Shown here piece after piece: positions 1 to 13,485 of a DNA stretch of 64,000 bases. The translations under genes were made by a program, and so were the position numbers. Source of the stretch: Ilex aquifolium (taxonomy: Eukaryota; Streptophyta; Magnoliopsida; Aquifoliales; Aquifoliaceae); the NCBI GenBank assembly GCA_951799425.1, contig OX637405.1, positions 17,953,089-18,017,088 of the forward strand, given 5' to 3'. The notes beneath the pieces were generated by a model. That model saw only the letters and a program-made list of their open reading frames with translations, did no database searches and was not told where the DNA came from. Position 1 is the first letter of the stretch, and each line of letters opens with the position of its first letter.

Positions 1-634
1 GAATTGGGGATAATGATACAAAATTGTTGAAAATGATATAAAATGTTGGAAATAGTTCATTGTTGAAAGTTGGTTTTACTTCTTCATTCCATATATCGAT
101 ATTGCCTAAACTTGAAATCGGATGAACTGTCACTGTTTTCTTTCAAAAGTCATATATGATATTTGTAAAATGAGACCGACGACCTTGTTTGAGTTTGGGA
201 GGATTTTCCTACAGAGCTTAGTGTCCACCCCTTACAAATAACATTTTCAGATTTTGGTCTAGAGGAAGAGCTCGGAGCTGATGAGCAGGTAGTTTGGGAA
301 GCTCAATTGGATGGAAGCGTGGATCCCGAAGGGGATGTCTAGAGTTGTTCTTTTTATGTCCTAGACTAAGGGATGTATTTTGAGGCAATGTATGGATGAT
401 ATTTTGTTTATTCCGTTGCAAGATTAAGGTTGATTTTTTTTGATGTAATTGTCATAGTTTGACATATTTTTTTTGGATGTAATGGTCATGGTTTGACATA
501 TTCTTTTAGATGATGTTGTAGATATTATGTATGATAAATGAAATTTTTTTTATATATGAATTTTATTAGTTGCTCTCATGATGTGAATGGTTTTAGATAG
601 TAATGCCGTCCAAGGTGGATTTTGGGACGTTACA
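1..634 (+). mobile_element. 3' part of a Ty3/gypsy-type LTR, cut by the window edge
   Basis: The last ~450 bases match, by eye and with many substitutions, the end of the LTR at 15932-18075. Shared stretches are the 'gattttcctacag' block, the acidic-looking block before 'tagagttgtt', the 'ttagttgctctcatga' block, and the shared terminus 'ggattttgggacgttaca', which ends in CA at 634. The element therefore belongs to the same chromodomain-type family. Its 5' part lies outside the window, so I cannot tell a solo LTR from the end of a longer element. Confidence 0.6.
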
Positions 635-2042
635 AAAACCAAACACTCAAATCAAAATAAAGGTAATGTATTTTGATTTTGAACAACCCATGATGGTATT
701 ACCAAAAAAATAAAAAACATGGAATGCAGAAGATCAATGATCACCTTATTGAGTTCCTGGTTTAGGTTGAGTTCCTGGACAACGAGCAACAATGAGAATT
801 TCGAAACTTAAGTTTGTGCCGATGAAACCAAAAAAACCTCTATCAATCGAAGAAACCTCTCACCAAATTTGAGTTTGTGCCATTGAAACCAAAAAACCCT
901 CTGTCAATCGAAGAAACCCCAAATACCAAATCCTCTGTCAGAGTCGACACCCTACCCTTTGTTTATGGAAGACAAAGAGTTGGGAAGTTTTCTCCAAAGA
1001 AGATGAACCGGTTTTGTGAGGAAGGAGTATAACGATATCCGAAAATTTTGAAATAAATATAACTAAATTTTAGCTATTAAGATAAATACATTTTGACAGT
1101 TTTTAGGAAAGACAATTTTACAAAATGGGCATTTACGTCTTTGTATCTTAGTAGTGTACTTTTTTCTAAAATATTTTTTTCTTTGTACTTTTTTACAATT
1201 ATGTATAATTTAGTGTATCAACTTCTAAATGACCCAATTTAAAAAGATTGTTTATGCACCTCAAACTCATGACGCTTAAGTCACAATGGAGTAATTTTAT
1301 CATTGAATCAAGTCCAGCCATCATATGTATCATTAATACGAATGAAAAACTGCGACAACTTACACAGACATTTAGGAAGCTGAGAGGGTAATGTGCATAT
1401 GAATCTATTCACTTGGCGGTAAAACGCAAATTTCGCGTTTCAGTGTTTCAAATAGATTATTCCCAACCATACGTCGCTTAATATTCATTCAACTAAACTA
1501 AAAAGTAGTATTTTCCGAAAAACAAAGCTAAATAGTAGTAACACATTAAATTATGGTGAATCACTCCTTATTGCACTTGTTATTTGTGCAAGTATCTCTT
1601 TTTAAATCACTGAAATGAAATAACAAAACATAGCATTTGAGCTGTATTGGTCAAGATTTTGTAGCAGTCTTGACAAGAAATAATTTGCTTACAAGCCAGT
1701 CTGGTCTGGTGAAGTACAAGGGACTAACCATAGATGTACAATAATAATAACAACGTATGACTATTAGTTTCAAATGCCCCAGTGACAGACGACGGCACAA
1801 TTGAATGGAAAATTGACAGTTTGCCCCTCAAAATAATGTAAATATTTTCGCCCAAGACATATCGAGCGCTTAGTTTTGAGTTAATGTAAAACCAATATGA
1901 ATAATCAAGCGGACAATTTGAGATACTCCATAGAAGAGAGGGTGAAGTGAGACTCAGACAATAATTTACATATGCCATCTGTAATTTGGCTAAAATAAAA
2001 AAGGGAAGAAATTATGTACAAGTGTTTGCCTTCAGTAATGAA
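635..2042. other. No gene seen; 3' flank of the DUF309 gene
   Basis: This 1.4-kb AT-rich stretch has only short open frames without recognisable domains. The part next to 2042 is the probable 3' UTR of the minus-strand DUF309 gene. Around 820-930 a short phrase, 'accaaaaaaccctctgtcaa', is repeated twice. I see nothing else. Confidence 0.5.
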
Positions 2043-5000
2043 TCAATCAAACTCAAATTCCATAAGATGTTCTTCAGATGCATGAAGGATTGGAAGTTTT
2101 ACTCTCGGTTTCTTGCTTGTGCCATAGGATCTCTCGGGGCAGAATACAATGTACACAGTTTGATTAGGGTCACTGTCCAAATAATACAGACGCTGCCCAG
2201 CAGCATAACCACCAAGAAGTTGGTAAGATCTCTCTGATTGATCCAGTGCAAGGCAAAAATCGTCTGTACCTGCGGAAAAAAAGGTGGAAGAATTGGAGAA
2301 ATTGCATATTAAGAGACCATTTGCACAAAATCAGTGGATGTCTAACAGCATTGGTAAAGCTTCCTACTTGCTGGCAAAATGTGCAACCCATTTTGTGTAT
2401 TTAATCACCTAGTAAATGGTGGCACTGTGACCATTAAGTTGACTGAGCTTCGGATGAGGCTGACCACCCTGAGAACAACAGTGTAGGAATAGCATCTCAA
2501 GAAGACATGCACCACATACAAAAAACTAGAAAAAGAACATAAGAATAACCAGAGGAAGAAAGAAATGGAGGCAAAATGGTTATTCCATTAAATTTGTGCA
2601 TGATCAACTAACAATGGAGCACTATGTCCACAAGGCAAAGCATCATAGAGATGCTAAAAATATCAAAAGATGATAGAATTGAACCAACAGTATTGGCTTA
2701 GCAATTAGGTCTAGTAAGTCCCATTACATCGCTTTTTGTATAGTAAGGATATCTGATAAAAGAAGTTTTGTTTTTAACAAAAATAGCCTAAGCCTCTTTT
2801 AATGACTAAAGGAGCTTACACTATACTACCGTCTCAGGTTGTTTTGCAAGGATGTCAATGTGCGTGGGTGGGCTGATGGTCCTGCACACACACACACGGA
2901 GAGAGATGATGGGGAATATGAGAGGAATACAGTGCACATGCTTACCCAATCCATGAATTTCCTCTTTCTACATATGTTCCCGTGCTGTATCAATAGGGTT
3001 CAGACTGTTTAGGCACCTGCTTACCTGCATCTCTTAACCTCCCTTCATAGGAGAGGAGAAAGTACTCTCACATAGATCAATATACACCAATATTAAACTC
3101 ATAAACCTTTGCGAGTCTTGCCAAACAATGAATCTATCAGTTTTTTTTACCAAACTGTCGTCTTATGATCAATTTTTTTGCTTACGTATGAATTCATTGA
3201 CGTCTAGATCTCGAGCTAAGAAAATCAAGATATCCCAGTATAAAATTTAAAGATCCCAGAAACTGTAGAAAGCATTGTCATTGTAATAGCACCACTTCGA
3301 CATGTTTGAATAGTCTGTGGAAAGAGCAAAAAGATGCAGTATGGATTGAAATCTGGAAGATGATGCTTCTAGTAAATGGTGGAAATATAGGTGTTCCTAA
3401 CAACTTAGTATCTCTCCATTGATCGCATATGTATTTGTAAAATTATAGGCTGCCTTGCATTTGTCACATTGCCTAATCCGCACTCTTTCCTTTCTTGTTG
3501 GGGCCCCTTAACTTGAACGAACTCACCTTTAGTGGAGTAATAGTCAGCTCTCAATGAAAATTACATAAACAATCTCAGTTGATATTTGCCTCCTCTGTCC
3601 ACACATTAAGCGAACATCAATGAAAAATAAATCCATAATGCTTTTGTTTCTAGTCTATTTGTGTCTGAAGTTGCAACCCATTTATTTTAGCACCTTCATT
3701 TTTCCCTGCCCAATCAAATCCAGATTCCTTATTCTACAAAAATCATGGTTGGCGATATAGCAACTTGATGAAAATTTTCTTTCTGTTTATAGGCAGGCAT
3801 TCTATATGTTATGTGAAGCCTAAAGGAAATCCCCCAAAAACGACCCCAACCCAGAGGGAAAAAAAAAAAGTGACATCTAAATAGGCATCAATAGAACAAG
3901 ACAACCAAATCACTGTACCTATGGCAAAACCACCTCTTACATGATTAGGAACAATCCCAGGATATCAAATTTCTTGATGTATTTTTTATGGATATTTTTG
4001 TTTTTCTTTGTTATTGTCAAGGAGAGTGGTAGGGTTTGGAGAAGAGAGGAAAAAGAGAAGAAAGAGGGGGGAGAAACCAGAGTGAGCGTCGGAGAGCTTG
4101 AACTACCTTCTGGAAATTAAGCTTGAACTACCTTCTCCCTACATATAAGTATGAAAAATACTGGACCCTTAGGGATATAGGTATTACATTCATCCTACTC
4201 ACATATATATATTCTAACACTCCACTCAAGTTGGTGAATATATATCATATAATCACAGTTTGGAACAAGTATCCCTTAACCGAGCCCTATTCAATGATTT
4301 AGTAAATATATCAACAAGTTGATCCTCATACTTGGCAAATGGTGTGATAATATCCCCAAGCAACACCTTCTCTGGAACACAGTGACAGTCAACTTCAATA
4401 TATTTTGTTCAGTCATGAAACACAGAAGTAGATGCAATACGAACAGCGGCTTGACTATCACAAAATAACTCAAGCAAAGTCTCTCGTGGAATGCCAATTT
4501 CCTGAAGGACATATTGTATCACATTAACGCACGTGTAAATTTGTGAATCATTGCCCTTTATTTAGCTTCTGCACCAAATCATGCCACCATTGCCTGTTTT
4601 TATTTTACATGTAACCAAATTACCTACCAAAAAGATACAAAATCTTGTAGTATATCGTCTATCTAAGAGCATCTCCAATCCTTACCTTTTTTTAAACTCA
4701 AATTTAAATTTGAGTAAAAAACTCAATGCTAGACTCATACCCATATCATATGAAGGGAGACTCTTTTTTTTACTCAAAAAAAGAGACTCAAATTTATACT
4801 CAAATCTTTAACGGTGAGATTTCACCCTCCTTTAAAGATCCAATGGTCATATTTTATCCTCATTTTAATTTGAGTTTGTTCTCACTTAAATTTGGGTTTC
4901 TCTTCTTTAAATTTGAGTTTCTCCATTGGAGAGGTTTATACTAAATTAAGCTTTTTATCCTTTTTTGTACTCAAATTTGGGTAAGGATTTGGGTTTCCAT

Positions 5001-8000
5001 TGGAGATGATCCAAGGGAGAACCTACCCAATTAACATCTATGAACCTTTCCAACCGCAGGTTTCCATGGGATTAATACAACAATCCAAGTCTTGAAACTC
5101 GCTTAAGATATCTGATAATATGAATAACAACATCCTAAAGTGGTACTCATGGAACTTCTATAACCTAACTTACTATGCTCATTGGATATGATATATCTGA
5201 TTGGGTAATAGTAAGATAATTCAACTTCGCAACTAATTGATGGTACTGTCCAGGATCTGAGAAATATTAACCTTTAGCCACTCAGAGTTTATGATTTGAA
5301 TTCATTGAGATATCAACTGGTCGACCATATAGAAGACAAGTCTCCTGTAAAAGGTCAAGCAAATATTTTCTTTGGGACAAATTAATGCTCTATTTGGATC
5401 TAACAACTTCGCAACGAAGCATATATCTAAGTTAGCCTAAATCTTTAGTATGAAATCAATACTGCAAAAACTCTTTCAACTTGACAATACCCATAAAATC
5501 GTCACATGTAATCATAATATCATCAGCTAAACCACTAAAAAGATATTATGTGCAATAGTATGTAAGTGAAATACCGAATGATCCATCTGGCATCTACGAA
5601 AACCAAAATCCAACACTGTCTCTCGCAACTTCTCAAACCAAGCTCATCAGATTTGTTTCAGCCCATATAATGCTTTCTTCAATTTGCACACACGGCCCTG
5701 ATACTCCACTAAGTACCAATCTCATATGGTTGCTCCATATAGACCTTTTCGGCCAAGTCACAATGTAAGAAGAAAGCATTCTTAACATGTACTTGGAATA
5801 AGGGCAAATCAAGATTAACAACCCTTTAAAATCCGTTGTTGTGGAGAAAAAGAAAAATTCCAAGGTGCTTAATAATTCTGATGAGCCAGAATTTGAAACA
5901 GATATTTTAGAACCTCTTGATGTGGGTGAGATCAATTTTGATGATTTGAATAATGATCATTTTGTGGGTGTTATCCCTCCTCTACAACCAATCGTGCGTT
6001 TGTCGGGGATAATAACACTAATTTCCAAGTATCAGTCTTATGTAAAGCAGCAAGCTCCTCATGCATTGCACAATAAAATTGGAACGTCAACGATGATGAA
6101 CGATATTGAGAGAACATTATCCATGAATAGTACTTGGAGAATAGTACCAGATGAATAGTAACCAGCGACACTATTGTGCATAACTTCTTACGCTCACCAA
6201 ATAGGCTCTGATATCAATTTGTTGTGACGAGCCCCTTATTTGAGCACCGGGGTAGACAAGTGACAACAACAAATTAGGCACACACAAAGAAGAGAGATTT
6301 ATGTAGTTCAACAGAAATATGCCAACTTTCGCGGATCATGATCAAATCTGCCATGAGAAAATTTGAGAATATTGGTACAAACTAACCACCCAGATTTTAA
6401 TCCATAAACCCAAGCTCTTAAACTCTTGTACACCCCTCTCAACTCGCATTCTCATACCTGATAAGAAAACAAGGCATTTTTACTCTTGCTATGCTCAATT
6501 CTCACTTCTGAGCTTGATACTTCAACTGGCAAGTGATGCAACCTATATATAGGAAAATGCAACACATATTTGTCGCAAATTCTAGGGGCTACTCTTCGAA
6601 CAACTTGCCTACCAAGTGCACATAAATGTATGTTATTTTCTTCACCAACCCTCAGCCTTTTGTCCATTGTTGACAATTAAGTCAAAAAAGCTGGCTTGCA
6701 AAATGCAAGCCACATAATACAACAAGAATTTTTCATCTTACATCTTGGTCTACACAAGTATGCTCAAGGAAAATTGGTTTCTATTTTTTATGAAAATGAT
6801 TCCACGAAACTAATGCCTATTATGCACAAGGAAACTATACATATGCAGTAATAAGCACCAGATTGTATTTGGCTATACTATTTACAAAACAAGGCCCCTT
6901 AAACTATTTTAAAGGTCCACGAGAAAACGCTTTCTATTAAACACGAGGGTGCTAATAAGGGTTGTAAATCGAACCAAATTTCCTGAGCATTGGTATGCTC
7001 ATACTTGTCTCAATTTGCCTACCACAAGCTTGAGCTAGGCTACGAGTTTTGTTTTTTTGCCACGATTTCTTGATTATTAGCCATGTGGCTTTACCATTAA
7101 GCTATTGGTGCTAATTTTTAATTTTTTCATCATGAAAATTATTAATGCATTAGAATATAAATCAATTGAGCTTCAGCTTATCAAGCATGGTTCATGATTA
7201 TGGTATTGGCTATCGACTTGCTGGGTACTGATATACATTGGTTGCCGCTTCGCGGCACCATATCAGTCGATATGCTTAAAATGCTAGATAGAAGGCCAAA
7301 GAAAAAACAACAATGGCATATCATATCGGCAAAATACATCATTAAGCCATAATCATTACCACATTTAATGCAAATATTTGTACATAAATTATAAATTGAA
7401 TCTAAATCTAATGCAAAGTATTTTATTTTGTCAGCTAAGAAATTAAAAACTGCAAATATATTTGATATATGAAAAAGAAAATTTACCCAAAAGACACAAA
7501 AAAATTTACTGAAAAGCTAAAAATGAATAGTAGCAACAGAGCCCAAAAAAAATCAATGTCTTTAGTGATAGTTTATCTTTGGGCATGTGCACCGATGCAA
7601 ACAATACTTTTGACTGACGGTAGCTTCTTTTGGATGCTTCGTCCCTTTTGTCTTCTCCAAACACATGCATGCAGAGAACTTCAAAGAGACAAAAAACTCA
7701 CATCCTAAGGGGAATAGGAAATATCAGTCACTAGGAAGAAGAAAGATGAGGCTGGGTTGGATGTTGCCTGTTGTGCGGCTGCTTTGCGGAAGGAGGAGGA
7801 AGAACTCCCAGTATTTGATTATGCAGGGACTTTTTGTGTTCGATTCTACAAATATGTTAGCGATCTATATAATTGCAAGGGGTTGATAGTTTTTACAATT
7901 ATGGGTCTTAGCATTTCTTCCTTTCTTTTCGCTTTTGGGTTTTTGTTGTTTGTTCAAGAACTTGGAGATTTTGCACAAGATTTCATCATCTCTAACCGAT

Positions 8001-10165
8001 TCCGATATGAATGGTTTGAGTCAACCGAGTTAACTCCAAGTCGGGACAGATACATTCGAGTCATGACCGAGTTAGTGTCGATTCTAGTGTACCTCACAAG
8101 AATTATGTATCATGTACCAGTATCGAATCAGAAGTGACCAAGTCGTATTGGACTTAGCCGATACTTGGAACCCTACAATCAAGTCGATTACAAATTACTC
8201 GCGTTCAGCTTGAATACAAGAGTAATTCTATTTGGACTTAAAAATCCGACCCCATTTACGGACCTGCTGATATAATTTCATTGAAACCATTAGATGAAGA
8301 GCAAGTTTCAATGTTTGATGAAGTCCACAATCAATCCAAATTTCATAATGAATCGGGTTGGTAAATAAAGTCAAATTTTTAGGTCCAAATAGCATTACTC
8401 TAAAAATAAAGCATCTTAATTGTATGATAATACATGGTTCATTTTTTAATACGAAGACAAGCCTGATCAAGCTAGAATCAAGCCAAGCTCTAGAGACTTA
8501 ATCAATGTATTCACTCAATTGGTGATAATGGATGTGGAGGTATGGGAAACATAAATCGCTTAATTCATCCAACCTTTCTCAAGTAATGCCCAAAATTGAC
8601 AAACACTTGCATTTTGGACCATGAACTCTATCAACGAATATTCAGAATAGGGAAAGGCAAATCCCATGGTACTACCTCTCTCCTCAATATACAAAATCAA
8701 AAGTTTAAAAAATGAAAAATTCAATAATAAAGCATCACGAAAAAAAGATTCAAAATTTTTCTCAAACAATATATTGTATATCTTTTCCCCCTTATTTTTT
8801 GTTAGAGCATCCAAACCCAAAACTAATTGGCTATGGGTGGAGTGGTCCTTCAAGTATACAATCCAACCATTATTCTATTTATTTTTATTGTGGGATAGCT
8901 CTCTTCAAACCCTGCCTCACGTGTGACCTGAACTCGTACACATGCTAATAAACCAAACTGAAATAGACAGACAAACTGAAGCCGAATAAAATTAGATAGC
9001 TAAACATAAATGAAAATTCAACTGGGTGAGATACTTGGCCTCCTAACCAACCAAGGCAATCGGTGGAGTGACATTTCAAGTACATCAGCCAATCTTGTGA
9101 CTACTTAATCGTTTAATGTGTAATAGCTCTCTTGACATTTTCCATGTCGACCAAACAAAAAAAATTAATTTCTTTTCCATTTTAATTAGCCTTTCTTAAT
9201 TGAATTCATGAACCAAACGAAGCTCATGAGTTTGCAGAATCAAGCAGAACTCTCTTGATTTCAAATTTTGTCAACTTTGATAAATTGGATCACTCACCCT
9301 TAAATTAATTGGTTCCTACTAGTGGGTTTAGAGGGATTCCACTTACGTTAATTCGAGCCTAGTGATGAAATATTCCACTCGACTCAGACTGAAAATTTTT
9401 GAAACTGAGAGGATTCATATCCAGATAAAGCCATGTGACATAAAAACAAAGCAATTTCAGAAAATAGGATTAAAAAACTAATATATATGGCATATAAACT
9501 CACAGGCAGCGAGCTCTAACTGAGTCTGATAGATGAAATCCAGAACCGCAGAAATATCTTTCTCAAACTGGTGAAATGGTCCGGTCTCGAAGTTCATCTT
9601 CCGCAGCTTACAGAGTCCCTCTCCCAACTCCATCATGGCTCCTCTATGGTTCTGACAAAGAAAGAAAACAAAGGAGGGCATTATTATCCTTCTTTCCTCA
9701 TTGGGTCATTAGACAGAATGCATTACGTTCAAAATAGGTAAGGATTCATAAATACAATACTGAACCAACCTGGTTGAAGAGGTGATGGAAACCCACGGCG
9801 CATTGTAGAATCCCGTGAATGAGGGTACGTGTGGGCTCTTGGGATTTGTTCCAGAGGGCCTCTAGGTAGTCGTGGCATCTGTAGTAATCCCTGCCGTTGA
9901 ACAGCGCAACGGCTTCCTCGAAGCTGCCGCAATCAACGGCATCGTCGCCGCCTTTGACAAAGTCTCCAGAGTAATACCGATGGGATGCTTTTGTGTGGAA
10001 CGACGACGGGTGTGCGCGATTTGGGTTTGAAGATGACAAAGAAGCAAAGTTCTTATAGTTACTGAGAGGCAGTGCAGTTGGAGAGGATGATGGCGATATT
10101 GGAAGAAGAATGAATTGCGTCAGAGACGGAAATTTGACGAGAGAAGTTGAGAGAGTAATAACCAT
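2043..10165 (-). CDS. DUF309-domain protein, probably plastid-targeted; three exons
   Basis: Minus-strand gene with exon 1 10165-9770, exon 2 9651-9504 and exon 3 2269-2043, giving 771 nt and a 256-residue protein. Junctions are CAG|GTTGGT to TTGTCAG|AAC (phase 0) and CCT|GTGAGT to CCGCAG|GTA (phase 1), and the frames join exactly. The N-terminal ~75 residues are rich in Ser, Pro and Asn and low in acids, as in a plastid transit peptide. The DUF309 core follows: 'FNGRDYYRCHDYLEALW', 'LIHGILQCAVGFHHL' and 'NHRGAMMELGEGLCKLR'. The third exon supplies a 'YQLLGGYAAGQRLYYL' segment of the plant form. DUF309 proteins are small helical proteins of unknown biochemical role with a conserved His-rich core. 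I chose the Met at 10165 because the residues before it (from 10267) do not look like a transit peptide; the longer start is possible. The 7.2-kb second intron is unusual. Confidence 0.85.
4265..6090 (-). pseudogene. Decayed Ty1/copia pol (RT and RNase H)
   Basis: Read on the minus strand, broken frames show Ty1/copia landmarks in order. An 'AMHEELAALHKTDTWKLV' block lies near 6080-6030. Around 5830-5640 are RT remnants resembling copia 'AFL.GDL.E.VYM.QP' and 'LKKALYGLKQ'. A 'DVNWVGSPLD' block is near 5040-5010. RNase H remnants at about 4560-4270 include 'ETLLELFCDSQAAVRIAS' and 'EDQLVDIFTKSLNRARL'. Many stops and frame changes mean it is dead. A MITE splits it at 4667-5011. It lies antisense to nothing: it has the same orientation as the host gene and is confined to intron 2. 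I did not find its LTRs with confidence. Confidence 0.75.
4667..5011. mobile_element. MITE inserted in the copia copy (PIF/Harbinger-like, tentative)
   Basis: About 345 bp with terminal inverted repeats: GAGCATCTCCAAT at 4667-4679, and at 4999-5011 the complement of GATCATCTCCAAT (12 of 13 match). The copia reading stops at its left edge and resumes at its right edge, so it is an insertion. The flanks TCTAA (4662-4666) and TCCAA (5010-5014) suggest a short, imperfect target duplication. The interior holds several 'ctcaaatttaaatttgag' type self-complementary stretches and no coding capacity. Confidence 0.65.
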
Positions 10166-11834
10166 TGAAAATTTGTTGTTCCTTGCACCCGAAAAGAAGA
10201 TCTTGTAATATTGGCCGGGACCAAAATTTGGATAACTTACTTGGGTAGCTCTTTCTTTGAGGGTCAAAATTTGACTATCTCTTAACTAAAATTTAGGTAG
10301 TTTATGATCAAAATTATATAATTTGAGCAGCTCTTTTGTTCAAAATTTGGTTTAGAGTTGTTCAAAATTTGGTTAAGAGTTGTTCAAAATATTTTTTTAT
10401 CTATATTTAGGTATTAAGATTTATAATAAAAAATTGTTAACAATTTGAATGTTGTAAGAATCACATAAAAATATATTTAATACTTCATTGACTAAAATGA
10501 TGCAATTGAAATATTATGACTTGTTTGGATGAATTTTGGGAAGGGGTTTGGATTAGCTTCTCTAAACCCTTCCAAACTCAAACCTTTTTTTACAAAAATG
10601 GAATTGAACATTTAATTTGGTTCATACTCATATTTGGTATGCAATACATACACATGTAGGGCCCACAAATATATCATAATTAGTAATAACTATTTGTCAT
10701 GTAAATAACTATTTTGCTTTTGATCAATTCAATTTATACTCATGTTAAGAGGTACAATTGTCTTTTGTATCCTTAACCTATCTTCCCAGACTCACCCACT
10801 CCCTAGATTTGACGAAACTCATGATCATGAATTTAATCTTCGGACCAGCTATGGGCCGAGTTTGAAAACCCGGGATTCAATTTTCAATCTAAACATGGAA
10901 TTTGGAGGTCCTTTAGACTATTTTTCTCAAACCCATCTTACCAAACCCCCCTAATACCCTTTTACCAAACAGCCCCTTAGAAATTAAAATGAGATAAACT
11001 CTATATTTTAGAGACCTCCAATACAATTAATCATACTTTATATTTTAAACAACTAAAATTTACATATCACCCTCAATCATACAAAAATATAACAATGTGG
11101 TCTATTTTTTTAATAAAATTAGGTATAAAATCTATATCATAAAGTAGAGCTAAATTTAAATCCCAAAATTTATCTTAAGCTTTTCTTAGTTTATGTTATT
11201 TTGAGTTTTTCGCGATTTAGATCAACTCAAAAATATTAATCCACAAATCAAATTTACTCTTAAATTTTATTTCCCCTCCACATAATTTTTTATGCATTGA
11301 ATGTCATTAACACCTCCTACTCCCAATATTCACGTCTATCTTTTCTAAAAATACCTCATCTCTTTTCTCTAACTTCCCTTATCACATTTATTACGAATTC
11401 AAAAGATCCCCTTTCCATACCGGTGATCCCCAAATCTCCATGTCTCTATCAATTCAATCACTAATGTCTCGCTAATATCCTCTCCCTCCCTCGGTATCAA
11501 AGTGACTAATTCCAACCGCTACTCTCTCTCTCTCGCTGCCTGTATCTTTCTTTACTGCTCATTTCTCCCTCAGTTGCTTATACCGCACAGACTCTCTACT
11601 AGAACTCCTCGCTACACCAACTGATTCCAAGTACGCACTGAAACTCTATTTCTCTCCCTCGTTAACTTCTTTCTCACTGCCTCTCTCTCTACTTCTCTAT
11701 CCCAAAACACTCACATCGCACAACGTCCATAAGGTGTTCAATCAAATGCCATAAAGGTGTTCCATACACAATGCACACATAACACTCACTATTGCCATAA
11801 TTGGAGGGTCCAATAATGTATGGATTTCTAACAC

Positions 11835-11872
<38 letters not shown>

Positions 11873-12348
11873 GCACATTTTGATACAAAAAAGGTTGAGA
11901 TTTACAATCAACTCTACGAAATTAGTTAACTACAAATATGATCTAGCAACTGAGTACATAAATAGTGTTTATGATTTAGTATTTCCTGGGGTTATTTTTT
12001 TTGGGGGAAAGTTTTTCTATTTTTTTAAATAGTGAACTTTAATAGATTGGTGATTTTTCTCAATTTTTTTCTAATTTTTAATTATTTTTGGTGTTACATT
12101 ATGCCTTCAGGTACGGTGTAATAAAAACAAAAAATTTAAACAAAACATGGATATAAGCGATGTGAGTCACTATCGTGTTTTATTATATACAAAATTTTAA
12201 CAATGCACAATTCAATAAAACAGACTAAACCAATATCTTAAAATTAATAATCCGGAAAGAAGAAAAAAAACCCATCATCCTAGCATTTAAATACACAGAG
12301 AAACAAAAACCAAATAAAAAGTAAACAATAAAAAAAAATAGTCATATA
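10166..12348. other. AT-rich spacer, no gene seen
   Basis: This is the upstream flank of the DUF309 gene. Short open frames only. A segment from about 10505 to 10975 begins 'cttgtttgga' and ends 'ccaaacagcccctta', an inverted pair typical of small non-autonomous DNA transposons, but I could not fix its ends. Pyrimidine-rich CT runs lie at about 11518-11720 and a microsatellite at 11831-11876. Confidence 0.45.
11831..11876. repeat. Microsatellite (ACATAC)n / (AC)n
   Basis: About five units of ACATAC followed by an AC run. A simple repeat with no other signal. Confidence 0.9.
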
Positions 12349-13485
12349 TGTTGAGTATATAATATTGCATATTTTTTAGTTTTAATCCATCCATTTTACG
12401 CATGTGCTTAATGTTTAATACTTTAAATTAAGTTAATATTGGAGTAATTGTGTGTATTTGGGTTTGTAGGTGTAAAAGGAGAGAAGAGGAATATGTTGGA
12501 ATCAAGCAAAATGGCATGAGAAAGTATTGGAATGAGAACGAGTTGAACTAGAGGAGCAGAAAAGGAAAACTTAGAAAAAAAAAACCCACTTCAACCGGTT
12601 CATCAGGATACAGGAAAGGCTTCAACCGGTTGAATAAGGGTTCAATTGGTTCATTAGAACTATGCCAAGATGATGCATACACTTTAATCGGTTGAACAAA
12701 GGTTAAACCTGTTCATCCGAGTTTTGTCAGGTATTGCATGGTCTTCAATAGGTTCAATACAGCTTCAGCTTATTCAAGTCCAAACAGAAGACACTTCAAC
12801 CGGTAGAACATCTTGTCAACTAGTTCTTCACACACATGTATAGCGCACAAGTCCTAAGCTCGCATCCCGTTGTCGTGAAGCTTTCTCCTGTCAACTTGCA
12901 CACCTTGAGGGAGGCTACCAATTCCTAGGACATGATTTTGATTGGAGGATGTCACCTCCACTCGTAATCAATCCATATCAATTCTCTAATAGATTCTAAC
13001 AGAAAGAATGCTTTGTAGTTAGGAAAAACCAATTTTGGAAACTCGTTGTTGTGTGATCACTTTGATTTCTCGTCGACAGATCTTCCAGCATAGGTAAATA
13101 TACATCGAAGTATTTACCTTTTTAGCTAGTATTTTCTATCCACAAAGCTACATATTGTTCAAATATGGTTTTTAGTTGAATATTTTTCATTTGAGCAAGT
13201 TTGATTATAAGTTCTGATGAGTTATAAATGACAATATAATAGCTTGATTACAGTGAGATGATTTCCAAGGATTAACCGTCATTTTTCATTTGATTTTACT
13301 ACATTAGTTGCTACTCTCACAATTTTCCATAAATCTAAGACTTTTCATTTTATTTTTCAACACATCACCATTAGGATTGCCATTGTTCATTGAGGATACG
13401 ACCTTGAATTTTTCTAAGTTACTACACTACACACACTTCCTACGCTTGTGAAATACATTTATATATTTCAGAGGTGCGACAATAT
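12349..13485 (+). mobile_element. LTR of an Athila-like element, plus orientation
   Basis: It starts TGTTGAGTATATAATATTGC. It contains a U3-like stretch with several copies of the palindrome TTCAACCGGTTGAA or its variants (12580-12830). It ends with a U5-like 'attgaggatacgaccttg' block (~13395), comparable to the 'tggattcgactccgg' block that closes the LTRs of the elements to the right. The first ~520 bp (to 12869) match the inverted copy at 13577-14090. No PBS or coding part follows, so it looks like a solo or broken LTR. The right end is approximate. Confidence 0.55.

Larger units (their letters stand above)
2270..9503 (-). other. Large intron 2 of the DUF309 gene (7,234 bp)
   Basis: Bounded by a GTGAGT donor (9503-9498) and a TTCCGCAG acceptor (ending at 2270) on the minus strand. 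It holds a decayed copia pol copy (about 4265-6090) with a MITE inside it. The remaining stretches (2270-4264 and 6091-9503) show no recognisable gene. The open frames at 7469-8137 have no domain I know. Around 8830-9150 two diverged copies of a block are visible: 'ggtggagtg..c.ttcaagta' followed by 'atagctctctt'. Confidence 0.75.

Noticed and set aside
5841..6158. 105-residue plus-strand frame as a host gene
   Set aside because: It overlaps the minus-strand copia remnant, lies in an intron and has no recognisable domain.
7469..8137. Frames in the middle of the DUF309 intron
   Set aside because: Low-complexity, overlapping frames with no domain and no splice support.
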